Source: Heterobilharzia americana
Lineage: Eukaryota; Platyhelminthes; Trematoda; Strigeidida; Schistosomatidae
DNA length: 64,000 bases
Reading direction: 5' to 3'
NCBI GenBank assembly: GCA_944470555.2
Contig: OX104127.1
Location: 140,386,786-140,450,785 of the forward strand
Shown: in pieces, positions 1-11,640 of the stretch
How positions within the stretch are numbered: position 1 is the first letter of the stretch
Layout of the letters: every line of letters begins with the position of its first letter
Notes under the pieces: model-generated
Database searches by the model: none
What the model saw: only the letters and a program-made list of their open reading frames with translations
What the model was told of the DNA's origin: nothing
Program-made: the position numbers and the translations under genes

Positions 1-74
1 TTTAGTAGTGATCATAGTAGGTAGCAGTGAAATCTAAATGGTTCGGACCAATCAACGCATGAGAGCCACTAAAC

Positions 75-360
75 AATAACATCGTGTAACGAGTGGCTAC
101 CGTAACTCAGTAGTCTACCAGATAACGCCATAGTGTTTGAAACAATGGGTGCTGCCTTCAAGTTTCACCATGAACTAAATTCATTTAGAAATAGATGCAT
201 TCAACTGAGGAGTTCCGAAATGGATGAAACGTACAAGCTGGATTCCACTGATAGATATTACCCAGCATTGCCGGTAATACTGAGACATCCAGATACTAAC
301 AGTGGTTGATTAGTTTGGCCCAAACCAATCAACAACGAGAAACTACCAGTTATAGAATCT
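75..360 (+). mobile_element. Smα-like hammerhead SINE, near-complete degenerate copy
   Basis: Starts with the tRNA-like part (agtggctaccgtaactcagt, then gtttgaaacaatgggt), passes through a hammerhead-like segment and ends with the Smα distal part (tggattccactgatag, then ggtaatactgagacatcc). The ribozyme core CTGAGGA is at 205-211 and GAAA at 226-229, both intact, with a stem II of GTTCC/GGAT type. The cleavage triplet expected before CTGGATTCC reads AAG instead of GTC, so this copy is probably inactive. Confidence 0.7.
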
Positions 361-1139
361 AAACAATGATTATTCATACATGCGCAGAAAAGACAATCTA
401 CTGAAATTATCTTGTTTTCACTAAGGTGAGGATAAAAATTACTAGTTATAAGTGTTGTCAATATGCAAGACAGTTTACAATAATGAGCGCTTCCGCAAAT
501 AAACTAGATTAATAATTTCTAAATCGATAAAACACGTGCATTTTCTAGCATTCTGCCTGAATAACAGGCATATTTAAAATTCCATTTACAAAGTTGAGTA
601 CTGACAGAGTTGTGAGGGCTATTGGTATACTTCCTGACTGTCAACAACGTAGAAAGTTATTTGCTCTTGAGCTATCTGAAATAGAACGGTTATTGCATGG
701 CCGCATAGCCTAAGGGACATCTGTTCGAGGGGGAGGGGGGTCACATACCACCTTTTTGGAAGTTCGAGGTTTTGATTTGTTAGTTTTGAAGCTGACTAGG
801 AACCTAGATGGCTGCAAAAGGATGCCATAGGGTGTTAGGGAATGTGCAGCCTACTTCCACATAGGAAAGGCAGCTTCAGGGTTGTGGTGCCAGCCATCCA
901 GGAGAAACACCTTACTGTTGTCACACTCCCGTTCAGCCAGCAGTACAACTTTACCATCGGACCCTTGTCATAGCATGAAAACTCATACTATAACGGTAAC
1001 TGTTTTTGTCTAACCACTATCCAACAGACCATTCTGGTATGGTAGGATCACAAAAGGGGCAAACGTTCCACTAGCATAGCTCATCGGGTCATAGTGATAT
1101 GCAAGTCCAACCATCACGTCAACTTGGCAGATATCAGTC
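361..1139. other. Intergenic or intronic stretch, no feature recognised
   Basis: No exon with credible splice sites and no repeat family shared with the rest of the window was seen. A short G-rich patch lies at about 727-740. ORFs here are short and AT-driven. Confidence 0.4.
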
Positions 1140-1640
1140 GCACGCAAACACCTACCAGAGACTACTGAAAGACAAACAAAATCAACGTAGGACCTGGCAC
1201 ACAAGTGCATCGGTTCAAGTTGATGCACTTCACAGTAGTAAACAAAGAACAAATGGATAAAACAAGAATGATTATTAAAGTGGATAAAGTTGTATGAGAG
1301 AATAAACAATTTGAAGATAAAGGTCAGTATGAATAGTCAAGCTTTAGACGATATGAAAGAGTGAATAAATCTGCGCCACTGTAACTCATTTTCAGCCATG
1401 TCACCAAGAGTCAGTATTCACCCACTGATTCCTATCTTCTTTCTGAGAGACCCCGACCAGTCAGTCAACATGGCTCAGACCAAGAGTCAGAGACTTCATT
1501 GACTGGTGTCACTTCTTGGTCTGACCACATTGAACCCTCTTCTAATCTAGGCCAACCTCTTCTAGCATGGCACATCGAGGTAAGTGGTGACTCAACATGT
1601 CCAGTACATGTGCACAGCATTTCAGTCAACTATGGTTCAC
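1140..1640 (-). mobile_element. LINE B2 fragment, ORF2 end and 3' UTR
   Basis: On the minus strand this reads as the last codons of the LINE B2 ORF2 (gcatggcacatcgaggtaag region), then the conserved AAGCTT-containing 3' UTR and the TGTGAAGTG...GATGCA block. The same order is seen at 10966-11440, 17880-18320, 46925-47460 and 56345-57285. Translated ORFs on either strand here are shadows. Confidence 0.75.
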
Positions 1641-1784
1641 AAACTCATCAATCGACTAGGCTGTCCTATTATTCTTTTCATGACCTGAACATTGTTCATA
1701 TGGTGATTCTACCAAATGCGAGGATTGCTATAAAGACATTTGTGATCAAAAACCAGTAATCACTTCTTGTCTCCTACTTTTAAT

Positions 1785-1960
1785 TGACATCAGTTAGAGA
1801 CTCATTGAAAACCTAAGAGAACTCGACAGCTGTTTCTACCTATTAACGGACTTCTCAGCATTGCGCACCCATGATTCTCCCCCGCCAGTTATCTAACTCA
1901 CGACCTTAAGGTTTCACGACGAACGCGTTAACCATTCAGGCACGGGTTCGGAATTCAACA
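1785..1960 (-). mobile_element. SINE2 copy with dead hammerhead
   Basis: Minus-strand order: tRNA-like head with box A/B remnants, hammerhead segment, 3' tail. The core reads CTGAGAA, so the catalytic G8 is changed to A; GAAA and ACAGCTGT (stem III) are kept. Loss of G8 is known to abolish hammerhead cleavage. Confidence 0.7.
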
Positions 1961-3694
1961 GGTAGCATACGGATATTAGTGTCATGCTGACTGAACTACT
2001 TTCTTTGAAATAGTTGAAAGTATTCTGAGATAAAATATTTATTTATGGGACCATATACTGGTAGACACTGATAAAACCTATCATTCACAGTAACTCAACC
2101 CATTTAGTTATGTATCTAGCATATTTCACAAAGTTTCTGTGCTCTACGAACTCCATGGATGAGGCATTTGCTGTTATTAGTAAGGGGTGTCTGTAGACGT
2201 TAGAAAACTTATGCTTTATTTGACACTGCAATTTTATTTTCTTGGTGTGATGTGAGATGTCAGTGGCAAGCTATTTAATTTATGATTGACTTTATTGCTT
2301 TAGGAAACAGATGAGTTGATTGCCAGATGGAAACAACTGTTACAGACTTAATTTTTTTGTTTCTTCAGAAGTTTGATACTACGTTTTTCCAGTTATGAGT
2401 CTTTATAGTTCTACAAAGAAGCTTTTCTTGTCTGAACTTTTCTAACACCTGTTTTAACTAATTTCATAAAGCAGTAATGAACAACTACGGTTGAATAATC
2501 TTGAATAAACTCTGACTAGATAAGTATTCAATCTATATTTGCAAAGACAAAATCAAAAGACCTTGGAAAATGAAAGCTTGTGAAAATATTCTAACTTGAA
2601 AAGACACTAGAGAGTGAATTAGTCCAGATACACCATTGTGACTGATTTTCAGTCGTATTGAAGGAAAGCTAAATATGGTCCACTTAAGGCGTTTCTACAA
2701 TCCGTCACATCTGAAAGTTGATATGAACCATAAACAGATGTGTAAACTGCTGAATTACGTTCTTCTTGTAACCTAGTAGACTTGAAGTTGTTAATTTCAG
2801 GAAAATAGTTAAAGGCGTGACGACAACGAATAAGTCATATTCGACGACAATGGCTGAGCATTGCTAGTAAGACCAACAATTATATATTGATGCTCACTTT
2901 TTCAAATTTTCATAAAATAAGCAGTCCTATTTCTGTCTACGTAAACATGACTCAGATGATCAGTTTATATATTTAAGCGTCGTAAGTAGATAAATTCCAC
3001 TTCTAACCTCTTTCAGTTATGCACAAGCTTTCGTTGAGGTAAGTGCTTGTAAGAAAGTTCGAAAGATTGCTTGAAGAGCTTCGTCTCTTTGTTGATGTTG
3101 TAACTCATTGGTTTAGAGAGCTGACTTTCGACCAAGTGGGTTGCAACTACTAACGCCGCCCCACCTACCGTGGTTTCAGGAGCATTATTAACCCTCCCAC
3201 ATTAAGTGTGACCTACTTCGCAAGTGTGCACAAGGTTGCTGACTGGATTTCTATTCGATTCGACTGGTCTCTTTGTCATTGCTTAGTGTTTCTGTCCTCT
3301 CGGTAGACAGTAATACTGTCTTTTCAACTGTTTTTACCAATATAACAACAAGTTTCACGGAAAAGTGATTGGTCGATATTAATCTGTACTAATTGCTACG
3401 GTGATGTTTATTACATCAATTCGGTCATATGATTCATTATTCCCTAGAAATATCCAACCTTTTCTTCACTCAAATCTTAGCAACAAAGTGAAAAGAAAAG
3501 CATTTTGCTGGTTATAAAAATTGTCTACTATCGATTATCATATTTCATCTCTCAAATAAATCTATATTTTTCATGCTAAAACTGTGGATGTTATATCGTC
3601 AAGGAGTGTTTGCTAACAATAGCTGTATCACAAATAAAGGGAATGACCTAACCAGAAACGTGTTATATTTGTTTGCGATCCCATGTTATCACAC
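1961..3694. other. Largely unique AT-rich stretch
   Basis: No coding domain recognised. A tRNA-like stretch (ttggtttagagagctgac, ending gtgggttgcaact) lies near 3105-3160 and may be a decayed SINE. A 22-nt segment at 3017-3038 is bracketed by a pyrimidine-rich acceptor and a gtaagt donor; it is reported as a finding only. Confidence 0.4.
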
Positions 3695-4130
3695 TTCTTC
3701 AACCAACCAACGTACTCGCTAAGAAACCTGACAGTTCTTACTTAGGACCCTGACATTACGCACTGTTGACGAGTCCCGTACTAGAATGAAGCAGATCTCC
3801 AGTGCTTCCAGATTTCCAGTCGTCTCACGGTTGCCGATACAAAAATCAACTTTATAATCTAAGAGGTGAAGATAGCCGTGTTCTCAATGGAAATCAGAAT
3901 TTTTATAATTACATTGAAGTCATCTGAATGCCTTGCTAGTGGTTAGATTGATTGTTTTTGAAGTGATTTCAAACTATTCTTCTGGTTACCAGAAGAGTGA
4001 TGTGAGACGGTGAATAGCAGAACTGTGCTATGAATTCATGTGAGATGGGAATTTGACTGTGATATTTGAGTGTTAGAATGTGATAAGTGATAATACACTC
4101 CACCAATTTGTGTACATTTGTGGAGTAGGT
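3695..4130 (+). repeat. 436-bp direct repeat, copy 1 of 2
   Basis: Matches 12365-12800 at a constant offset of 8670 bases with only a handful of substitutions. The 5' part holds a SINE2-like hammerhead fossil: stem I strands GCACTG (3760-3765) and CAGTGC (3800-3805) still pair, but the core reads TTGACGA and GAAA has become TGAAG. The remaining ~300 bp match nothing else in the window. Confidence 0.85.
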
Positions 4131-4853
4131 AATGAGCTACACCTACTTTGTGGGGACTAGTAATACAACTACCAGGCTACCCTAACCCTTGACCCGCTGA
4201 TTAAAAGTCAACTCCCTAAACCAGTCAGCTCCAATTCTACATTGACCTTAGCCAGCAGGAAGAAAAGCACTAAGAAAAAAAACCCGTCTTTATCTGATAC
4301 ACAACATATGATAAAAATACTCATAGGAAGTTGATATTGTTGTTATTTTTGATGTACGTTTATGCTGGTCAAGAGTATGCTACATATGAATACGGAATAA
4401 ATTTGTTTGCTGGTTCTTCCTTTTTAACCATTTGTTATGATTGGTAGATGTATTCAAGTAAGTATGTTTCGGATTTTATGCATATCTACACAAGACTAGT
4501 TATTTCAAAGGCAGCACGCATCACAAGTAGGTATCAGCAACTAACTTATTGAAAACAAGATGATACTTAGTGGATATTCCACTATGTTATTGGAAGACTT
4601 TTCATCAGTATGTTCACCTTAGCTCCTTTTGAAATATAATATAAACCTTTCCTACTTGTTGATAAACAATGTTACTCTTTTAGTGTACAGCTTTCATGTC
4701 CAGATCTTCCGAAAAACACCAAAAATCCCTTAGATTTTACATGAATAATCAACACACTTCAAAGTCTTATGGAGAAGCAGGATCACAGATATCAGATTAA
4801 ATGGGAGACCGAAATCAATAAGGAGTGGCCTTCTAGAAACGCCTGTAAATAAC

Positions 4854-4855
<2 letters not shown>
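4131..4855. other. Unique AT-rich stretch
   Basis: No gene, SINE or LINE similarity recognised. Confidence 0.35.

Positions 4856-4898
<43 letters not shown>
4856..4898. repeat. (TA)n microsatellite
   Basis: About 21 uninterrupted TA units, directly abutting a minus-strand Smα fragment (cccagtactccttgcttcaa). The TA tract may have expanded inside the Smα copy. Confidence 0.95.
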
Positions 4899-4900
<2 letters not shown>

Positions 4901-4990
4901 CAGTACTCCTTGCTTCAAACGCCAAATCGTTATCCACTAGGTCATCGGGGTACGATAGCCACCTATTTTGTAGCGGGTATCAGTATCAGA
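4899..4990 (-). mobile_element. Smα fragment, tRNA-like part only
   Basis: Minus strand reads the Smα tRNA-like part: ataggtggctatcgtacccc, then gacctagtggataacg and gcgtttgaagc. The ribozyme part is replaced by the TA tract. Confidence 0.75.
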
Positions 4991-5289
4991 AACAGAAATA
5001 ATTACTGTTTTATTTCAGTTTATTTTATGACGACTTTTATACATGTTGGAATTAGTAGGCTAGTAAGTGACTAGCTTCACTGAACTAGCAACTAATAGTT
5101 ATCAGGGGAGTTGCATTGATCTCAGTTTATTTATCGCGACAGTTAAATATTTCATTTAAATATAATACTTGACTGAGATGGTCATGGTGTGAAATTGACA
5201 GTAAGATGTGGAACCACCAAATATTGACTTAAAATGCTTGGAAAAGCCCATAAGAGCACGTTTATAAGTTTTTGGAATGAATAAGATTC

Positions 5290-5395
5290 ATTGTGGAACC
5301 TTGACTCATAGTTCAGACGCCTGATTTCTAATCCATGGAGTGAGGGGTTCGAATCCCGCCCCACCTATCAAGGCCCGAAAAACCAGACAGTAGAT
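5290..5395 (+). mobile_element. tRNA-derived SINE fragment
   Basis: Contains a good Pol III B box (ggttcgaatcccgcc, about 5345-5360) and an upstream tRNA-like sequence (gttcagacgcctgatttc). It does not fold to a plausible acceptor stem as read, so it is called SINE-like, not a tRNA gene. Confidence 0.5.
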
Positions 5396-5584
5396 TGGCC
5401 CTTACACAATATATGTACCATGTCGCCCACGAACGTGTATGTGGCTACTAAGTGCATTGAAATTTTCTTCTATTGTGAACACACTACTGGCTTTTGACTA
5501 AGCAACTAAGTTCTAATGAAACTACCCAGAGTGATAATTAAAAGTCAGCAGTCGAAACCTAGAGAACTCAAATTATTATTATTA

Positions 5585-6297
5585 TTAGTCCCTTGGGTTC
5601 CTAATGAAACATAGGGCTTCAGTAGCACGTCTCCAGTGACCTCTGTTCTCTGAGATCTTTTGGACCTGGTTCCACGACAGCCCAGAAGCTCTCATTTCCT
5701 CCTCACACGATCTCCTCCATGTCACCCTCGGACGTCCAACTCGTCGCTTCCCATGGGGATTCCACTCGAGCAACTGGCCTGACGCGTGATGTCCCCAGTC
5801 GGCCTTCTCAGTGCATGCTCAATCCATCTCCATTTCCTCCTGCATATTTGTTGGGTGATAGGTTCTTGGTTGGTTCGTTCCCAGAGTTCCTTGTTGCTTA
5901 TTCTTTCTGGCCATCTGATCTTCAGTAGCGAGCCAGCGTAAGCAGTTGTTGATGAATGTCTGTAGTTTGTTGGAAATGCCTTTCGTGACGCGCCAAGTCT
6001 CTGAACCATACAGAAGCACTGACTTGATGTTGGTGTTGAAAATCCAGGTCTTGTTCCACATGCTGAGTGCAGTGCAGAAGATCTCCACACTGGTTTCAGG
6101 ACAATGAACGCCTGTCTTGCTTTTCCAATTCTGACTTTGACATCCTCGTCTGTGCCTGTGCCGCCTGTAGTTGAAACAGTGCTTCCTAGATAGGTGAAGG
6201 AGGTTACTTCCTTTAAGTTTCTCCCGTTCATGGTGATTGGAGTTTGTTGTTGGTGGTGGTGCGGTATCTTCATCACCTCTGTCTTCTCTATATTCAC
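5585..6297 (-). pseudogene. LINE A ORF2 C-terminal region, frameshifted
   Basis: Minus-strand frames encode the region after the RT catalytic core: TSFTYLGSTVS, then DVKVRIGKARQAF, then after a frameshift KSVLLYGSETWRVTK, and finally GKRRVGRPRVTWRR near the C terminus. These motifs are standard for the thumb and C-terminal part of RTE/CR1-type ORF2 proteins. The frame changes at least twice (about 6088 and 5770), so no continuous protein exists. The 3' codons are followed at once by the AAT tail. Confidence 0.85.
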
Positions 6298-6299
6298 TT

Positions 6300-7814
6300 G
6301 AAGTCCCGTCTTCGCTGCCCTGCCTCTTCTATCAACTTGTTAGTTTTTGCCTGTAGATCTTCAAGTTTGTGTGACATCAGGCACAAGTCATTACTGGCGA
6401 AATCCAAGTCTTCTAGGTTCTATTCCCCGACCCAACCAGCCTATCCCCCTTTTCTCACAGCTCCCCACTGTTTGCTGCATGATCCAGTCCAGTCCACTAC
6501 AATCAGGAATATCATGGGGGATAGTAGGCAATCTTGTTTCACTCCTGTCTTCACTTCAAAAGCATCACTGAGCTTCCCATTGTGAATTACTCGGCTGGCA
6601 TGTGGCGTCTTCATATAGTTGTTGAATGAGGCGGATAAAGGTTTGCGGTACTCCGTAGTAATGAAGCAGTTTCCAAATTACTTCTCGGTCGACGCTGTCA
6701 GAGGCCTTCTCAAAGTCGATAAAGTTGAGGTAGAGAGCTGATTGCCATTCTATGCTCTGTTCTATGATGATGCGTAGTGTGGCGTTGCAATTTGGTCTGC
6801 ACATGATTTGTACTTTCTGAATCCAGTCAGCCAGCCTGTTTTGGTCGTAGTTTTGAATCCAGTGCATCCTTTAGTCTCTCCAGGATGATGCGGCTTAATA
6901 GTTTGCTTGCTTGGGGTGGACAGGAGAGTGATTCCTCGCCAGTTCTTGCAAACACTTAGGTCTCCCTTCTTTTGGATTTCGACAAGGTAACCCTTCTTCC
7001 AGTCAATGGGCAGGTACCTTCTCTTCCTTCCACACCTTCAACAATAGTAGTGTGGTGTGAGCATGTCCGCTATTGTCTCTGTGTTTGTTCTCGGTGCTTC
7101 TGATGGTATCCCATCTGGTCCTGCTGCTTTCCCGCATTTCAGTAGCTTTATGGCGTTCAGGACTTCCATTTTCGTTGGAGGATTTATGTTCACTTGTAGT
7201 TCAGCGGCTGTAGGTGGTATTTCTGGACGAAGTGCAGGTGATGGTCGATTCAAGAGCTTCTTGAAGTGGTCCGCCCATTGTTTCCTTTGTTTCTCTTCTT
7301 TGGTAATTAAATTGCCGTCATCATCTTTTATTGGTTTCGTCTGCGTTGATCTCCTCCCAGATAGCAACCTGGTTATTTGATACCATGTCGTCAGGTCTCT
7401 TTTACCTGCAGCCTGTTCTGCTTCACTTGCCAGTGTTTCGTAGAAGTGTCTTTTGTCTTTCCGTGCACTCTTCTTCACTTCTTTATCCAGTGTTTTATAC
7501 ATTGTGCTCAGTTCCTCTTGTCGTTGAGCATCCTTGCACTGGTTTATCTTTTGCTTCACCATCCTCCTCTCCTCTATCAGCTTCCAGGTATCCGTCAAGA
7601 TCCATTCCTTGTCTTCCACCTTCTTCCTTCCTAATACTGTTGTGCAGGTTTCTTTCCACATCTCTTTCAAAGACTTCGAGTGTTCTTCCACACAGATTTC
7701 TTCAGGGATGTTGCTCGATGTCTCCCATTTTGTCTTGATGGCTGCTGTGAAGATTTCCTTTGTAGTTTCATCCTTCAAGTTTCCGAGTGCTGTACTTAAA
7801 CTGTGGTCTATCAC
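6300..7814 (-). pseudogene. LINE A linker and reverse transcriptase, broken
   Basis: The longest uninterrupted piece (7038-7814, 258 aa) carries the endonuclease-RT linker and the start of RT, with the typical KCGKAAGPDGIPSEA motif. The next frame (6565-6867) carries RT motif A as FIDFEKASDSVDRE. Downstream, motif B-like sequence reads KTGVKQDCLLSP. The catalytic FADD box (about 6385-6400) reads FASND, a 3-nt insertion that destroys the second Asp pair. The RT would have copied element RNA at the nicked target site. Confidence 0.85.
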
Positions 7815-7973
7815 CAGCTTCCTTGAAGGCTTTTAACTTGATTTGGAAGGTAGGTTCCTTGCACTAGATAGTGAGTGGTGTGAACCTACATCTGCTCCTC
7901 TTCTTCATCTGAACTTGTGTTAAGTAGACTGCGTCTCCATTTTCTTGAGATTGAGATGAAGTCGATTTGATTT

Positions 7974-8480
7974 TTAGTGTGTCCTGATGTCTGTTGAAAT
8001 CCATGTCGCTTTGTGGATATCCTTGTGCTTGAACACAGTGCCTCCAATCACCAAATCATTGAATACACAGAATTCTGCAAACAATTCTCCATTCTCGTTC
8101 ATTTCACTGAGTGCTTCTCGACCCATGGTTAGTTCTCTTCCTGTGTTGTCCCCTCCCAGTTTGGCATTCATGTCACCCATTAGAATTTTGATATCGCCAA
8201 CTGACGTCTTGTCCAGTGTTGATTGCCGTTGTCTGTAGAATTCCTCCTTCTTCTCTTGATCCTCATTATTTGTAGGCGCGTAGCGTAGTGTAGCATTGTA
8301 TGATTGTGAATTTCCTTCCTTTCGAGTTGAACTTTGCTGTTGTGATCCTGGAGGAGATTGGTTCCCACTGTATGAGAGCCTTTGATGCTGTTGGGGACAT
8401 CATGATAGCCACTCCATAACTCAGTGTGCTGGTGGTTGTCGTCTGGGTGACCGGAGTAGATTATTGATTCTCCAGTTGAC
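7974..8480 (-). pseudogene. LINE A APE-type endonuclease remnant
   Basis: Minus-strand frames 7974-8180 and 8180-8368 encode the family's endonuclease core, with MGDMNAKLGGDNTGRE (metal-binding and catalytic Asp/Asn region) and KDIHKATWIS. Upstream weaker similarity runs to about 8480. The two pieces join across a frame break near 8180. The enzyme would nick target DNA to prime reverse transcription. Confidence 0.8.
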
Positions 8481-8599
8481 AGTTAGATTTTCCGGGGTAG
8501 GGTTGCTAGCCCTATTCCCAACCTTCCCTGTATACCCGGGCTTAGGACCGGCTAGTAACCAGTGAACTAGTTAACCAGGAGAGGTTAGAGAACTCAAAT

Positions 8600-8999
8600 A
8601 CTCAACCTAAATTAAAATTTTTTTATATTTGCAAAAACTTTTTGTCTCATTTTGTATTTGATATAGTTAACTGAATCAGTATTATTTTGTATGCAGATTT
8701 TCTTTGTATGAAGTAAATTACTAAGATATGTAAACCTTTGAATCACGTCCCATGGTTTCTGATTACCTAGTTCTGATAAATATGTTAGGTTGTCACTTCT
8801 TTTTACTGGTATACAGAAAGGGTAGCTGCAAAAAGTACAAATTAAGTGAACTAAAGACCTTTCAATTTACCTTTATTATTCCATTAACAACTTAATTCTG
8901 ATGCATAAACTATCCACTTTGTGAGTGTTGCTGCACTTTTATAATAATAAGGATATACTTTAATATGATCCTAGTGTATTTAGAAAGTTAAAACTATAA
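8600..8999. other. Unique AT-rich spacer
   Basis: No coding or repeat similarity seen between the LINE A 5' flank and the next LINE B2 fragment. Confidence 0.35.
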
Positions 9000-9310
9000 G
9001 CTTTAGAAGACGTTAAAGAGTGAGTACATCTGCGTTATTGTGACCGGTTTTCAGCCATATCACCAAGATTCAGTCCTTAACCACCGATTCCTTTCATCTC
9101 GGACACTTCATCCAAATAGTCTGCATGGTTCAAACCAACAGTCAGAGGCTTCATGCACTAATGCCACGTCTTACTTTGGTCTCACTGAGCCTTCTTTCAA
9201 ACTAATCCAACTTCTGCTAACACTACACGTCTAAGTAGGCGGTGGCTTGGCATACGCAACACATTTCTATGCCACCTCAGTCGACAAAAGTTCATAGTCT
9301 GAAACCAGCA
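9000..9310 (-). mobile_element. LINE B2 3' fragment
   Basis: Minus strand shows the final ORF2 codons and the AAGCTT-containing UTR start; it aligns by eye with 1250-1640 and 47163-47460. Degenerate, no ORF. Confidence 0.7.
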
Positions 9311-10904
9311 TTAAACAGCAGCCAACCACTACATAGTTATGGAAAGAATATTGGTACATGGTGGTTACCAACAGCAAAAAAAAAGAAAAACTGAGAGGTG
9401 GACCACTTCGTTTCAATTTAAAGTTCTACTACATATGCCATTCTTTTCCCTAAGTCAGAGCAGAAAATCAAGAAGTATATTGTTCTGACCTTTTTAGTGT
9501 ATGGAATGTACAGTAGTCTAATGTAATTAAAAACAGAATCAATGAATCGTCAGTTGAAGCTTCGTTAATGGTTATTTTGGCCATTGAACCAGTGAAAAAA
9601 GTTTCAATAACTTACGTGCACAAGTTGCTTAATATGCATATCGTAACCCGATTTATACTTTCGTTGTAACTGTCATTATGGAACACTCAGTTGATTGAAA
9701 GATGCAAGTGTTCTCATTAGAAACTGTGACTTTTACTTTCAGATTTTTAGCCACTTTGCTTTCTATGAGGAATAATTGTCTTTCAGCCTTCTAGAAAAAA
9801 TGCTCATTAGTTCAAATGAGAAAATAAGATTCTGATCGGTTATATCGAATGCTTTAGAAAAGAACTAGTAAGCTATTAGATGTTCTATACTGCAATGCCT
9901 ACGAATTGGATGTTGATAGGTTTCACAAGGTTAGGAAATGTCATAAACTACTGTTCATTTATTAGTTTGTCGGTTCAAGGTCTATTGGTAGTATGTGAGA
10001 TCCTGTTCAGTCTGAGGAACCCGTCGTCTTATAACGCTGGTCAGTAGACATCTAACCAATATGTTTTTTGGATTGAATTTTACTTTAGAAAACTTTGTAA
10101 AGACACTTCATTATGCGGTGTTCATCTAAGTTTATATCAACCTGAATTATGTACATGTATCTGTCAGCTTGATTAATGGCGTTCTTGTTAAATGAAGAAA
10201 ACCGTTGACCCATTACTGTTAAACTATGTAACCAAGTATATATCTTATATTCGCTCAGCTATCGTCAATTCTTACTTCACCATGCAGATTGAGTATTCTA
10301 TTCATATATTCTCGAAAGCATTTATCCTTTCTATCTTCACGATATTATCAAGAGGATAATGAATCACTTCAGTGTTTTATATCAGGGATTACCTAAATAT
10401 CTTCCACCAGTTTTTAAAGTACTATAAGTAGTAGTTAAAAATATACGAATTTAGCATAGGAAGAAATGATAAGTGAACATCTCTGTTTTACTAGCCTATT
10501 TATAACGAATTTCTGTGCATTTGTAGAAAAGTGTGTATAGTTTTCTTGACTTATACTGGTAGAATACTTCAGCAGTTAACGACTGTTATTTCAATAACTT
10601 CTATTTCTTTCTTAACACAATCATATGGTGTCCCAAAAGGCTTCACTTTATTTTACAGCAAAGGTGTGATTCACACAAGTCATGGTTGAAATACAGGAGG
10701 TTGATATTACAAGTAAATCATAATTTTATAAAGCAGCTGGTTTTCAAAACTAGTAGTACGAATTTGAAGAGCGACACAGAAAAAGCTTTTCTTTTCGATT
10801 GAGGAATGAAAAGGTGAATGCTAAAACAGAGAGTAAACTTAGTTACTTATATATAAGCATTTATCCTGCTACACAAATTTTAAGTCTGTATTGATCATGG
10901 ATTG
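9311..10904. other. Unique AT-rich stretch, no feature recognised
   Basis: Many short ORFs but none with splice signals or recognisable domains; no similarity to repeats elsewhere in the window. Confidence 0.35.
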
Positions 10905-10965
10905 AGCATAAGATTCTGACCCGGTGGCTCAATGGTAACGTGCTAACCTCAGTGACTTTGCTTAC
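10905..10965 (+). mobile_element. SINE2 head fragment
   Basis: Contains the SINE2 tRNA-like start gattctgacccggtggctca followed by atggtaacgtgctaac (box A region), then breaks at the LINE B2 fragment that follows. Confidence 0.6.
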
Positions 10966-11440
10966 TTATAGTAGAATCACCATATGAACAAAGTTGAGGT
11001 CAGGCGAAGGGTGCTAAGAAAGGCAGACAAGTCAGTTGATGAGGCCGTGAACTTTCATCAATTGAGGTGGCTTGGATATGTGCTCCACGTGCCGAGCCAC
11101 CACCTACCTCTACATGCAATCCTAGTAGTTGGATTAGGTTGGAAGAGGGTTCAGGGTGACCAAACTAAAACGTGGCACCAATCCATAAAGTCCACGACTC
11201 TTGGTCTGATCCGTGTAAGGAGATATAGACTACCTAGCTTGGGTCTCAGAGACCATAGGAATCAGTGGTTGAGGACTCATGCTGATATGGCTGAAAAGTG
11301 GTGACAATGGTGCAGAGGTATTCACTCATTTAACGTCTTCTAAAGCTTGAATATTCACAGTAACCTTTATCTTCAAATTGTTTATACTGTCATACTGTGA
11401 AATGTGACAAGTTGTTGCGATGCAGTTGTGTGTGAGTTTC
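10966..11440 (+). mobile_element. LINE B2 ORF2 C terminus and 3' UTR
   Basis: An open frame of 106 codons (10984-11304) encodes the ORF2 tail, with VEVRRRVLRKADKSVDEAV and FHQLRWLGYVLHVPSHHLP, typical of the C-terminal end of schistosome non-LTR ORF2. The 3' UTR follows (taaagcttgaatattcacag, then the tgtgaaatgtgacaagttg block). The 5' end is truncated, so the ATG is incidental and no protein is expected. Confidence 0.8.
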
Positions 11441-11459
11441 TATGTTGATCCTGTCCATC

Positions 11460-11640
11460 TGGTAACAGCGAAACTTCGAGGTTCGGGTTTGATCTCTGAC
11501 AATCGTGGGTATGCACTTGGGTGAGTCTTATGCTGGGATAAAACAGTTGTCCATTGCTCCCAGATTTTTAGTGGTTCTCCGACTGTTATTATTCCATGAT
11601 GAATGCCAACTTAGAATGAATAAAATCCCCATCAACCTTG
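11460..11640 (+). mobile_element. SINE2 degenerate copy
   Basis: B-box remnant (ggttcgggtttgatctct), then a decayed hammerhead segment (ggtgagtcttatgctgggat, aaaacagttgtcc) and the SINE2 3' tail (attccatgatgaatgcca). The core is too altered for catalysis. Confidence 0.65.

Larger units (their letters stand above)
5574..8585 (-). mobile_element. LINE family A, near-full-length RTE-like retrotransposon
   Basis: A 3.0-kb non-LTR element on the minus strand: 5' end near 8585, endonuclease at about 7974-8480, linker and reverse transcriptase at about 6300-7814, C-terminal domain at 5585-6297, ending in an (AAT)n tail at 5574-5588. It is bounded by a perfect 14-bp target-site duplication, TAGAGAACTCAAAT, at 5560-5573 and 8586-8599. 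Short UTRs, an APE-type endonuclease and the AAT-repeat tail fit the RTE clade (SR2-like in schistosomes), but clade assignment needs a tree. ORFs carry stops and frameshifts, so this copy is dead. Confidence 0.9.

Noticed and set aside
1010..1309. 99-codon minus-strand ORF
   Set aside because: Mostly the LINE B2 3' UTR; the same sequence in other copies is not open.
5340..5365. Functional tRNA gene at the strong B box
   Set aside because: No acceptor stem or convincing cloverleaf could be drawn; better explained as a tRNA-derived SINE. The same holds for the B boxes near 20495, 29140, 43915 and 50110.
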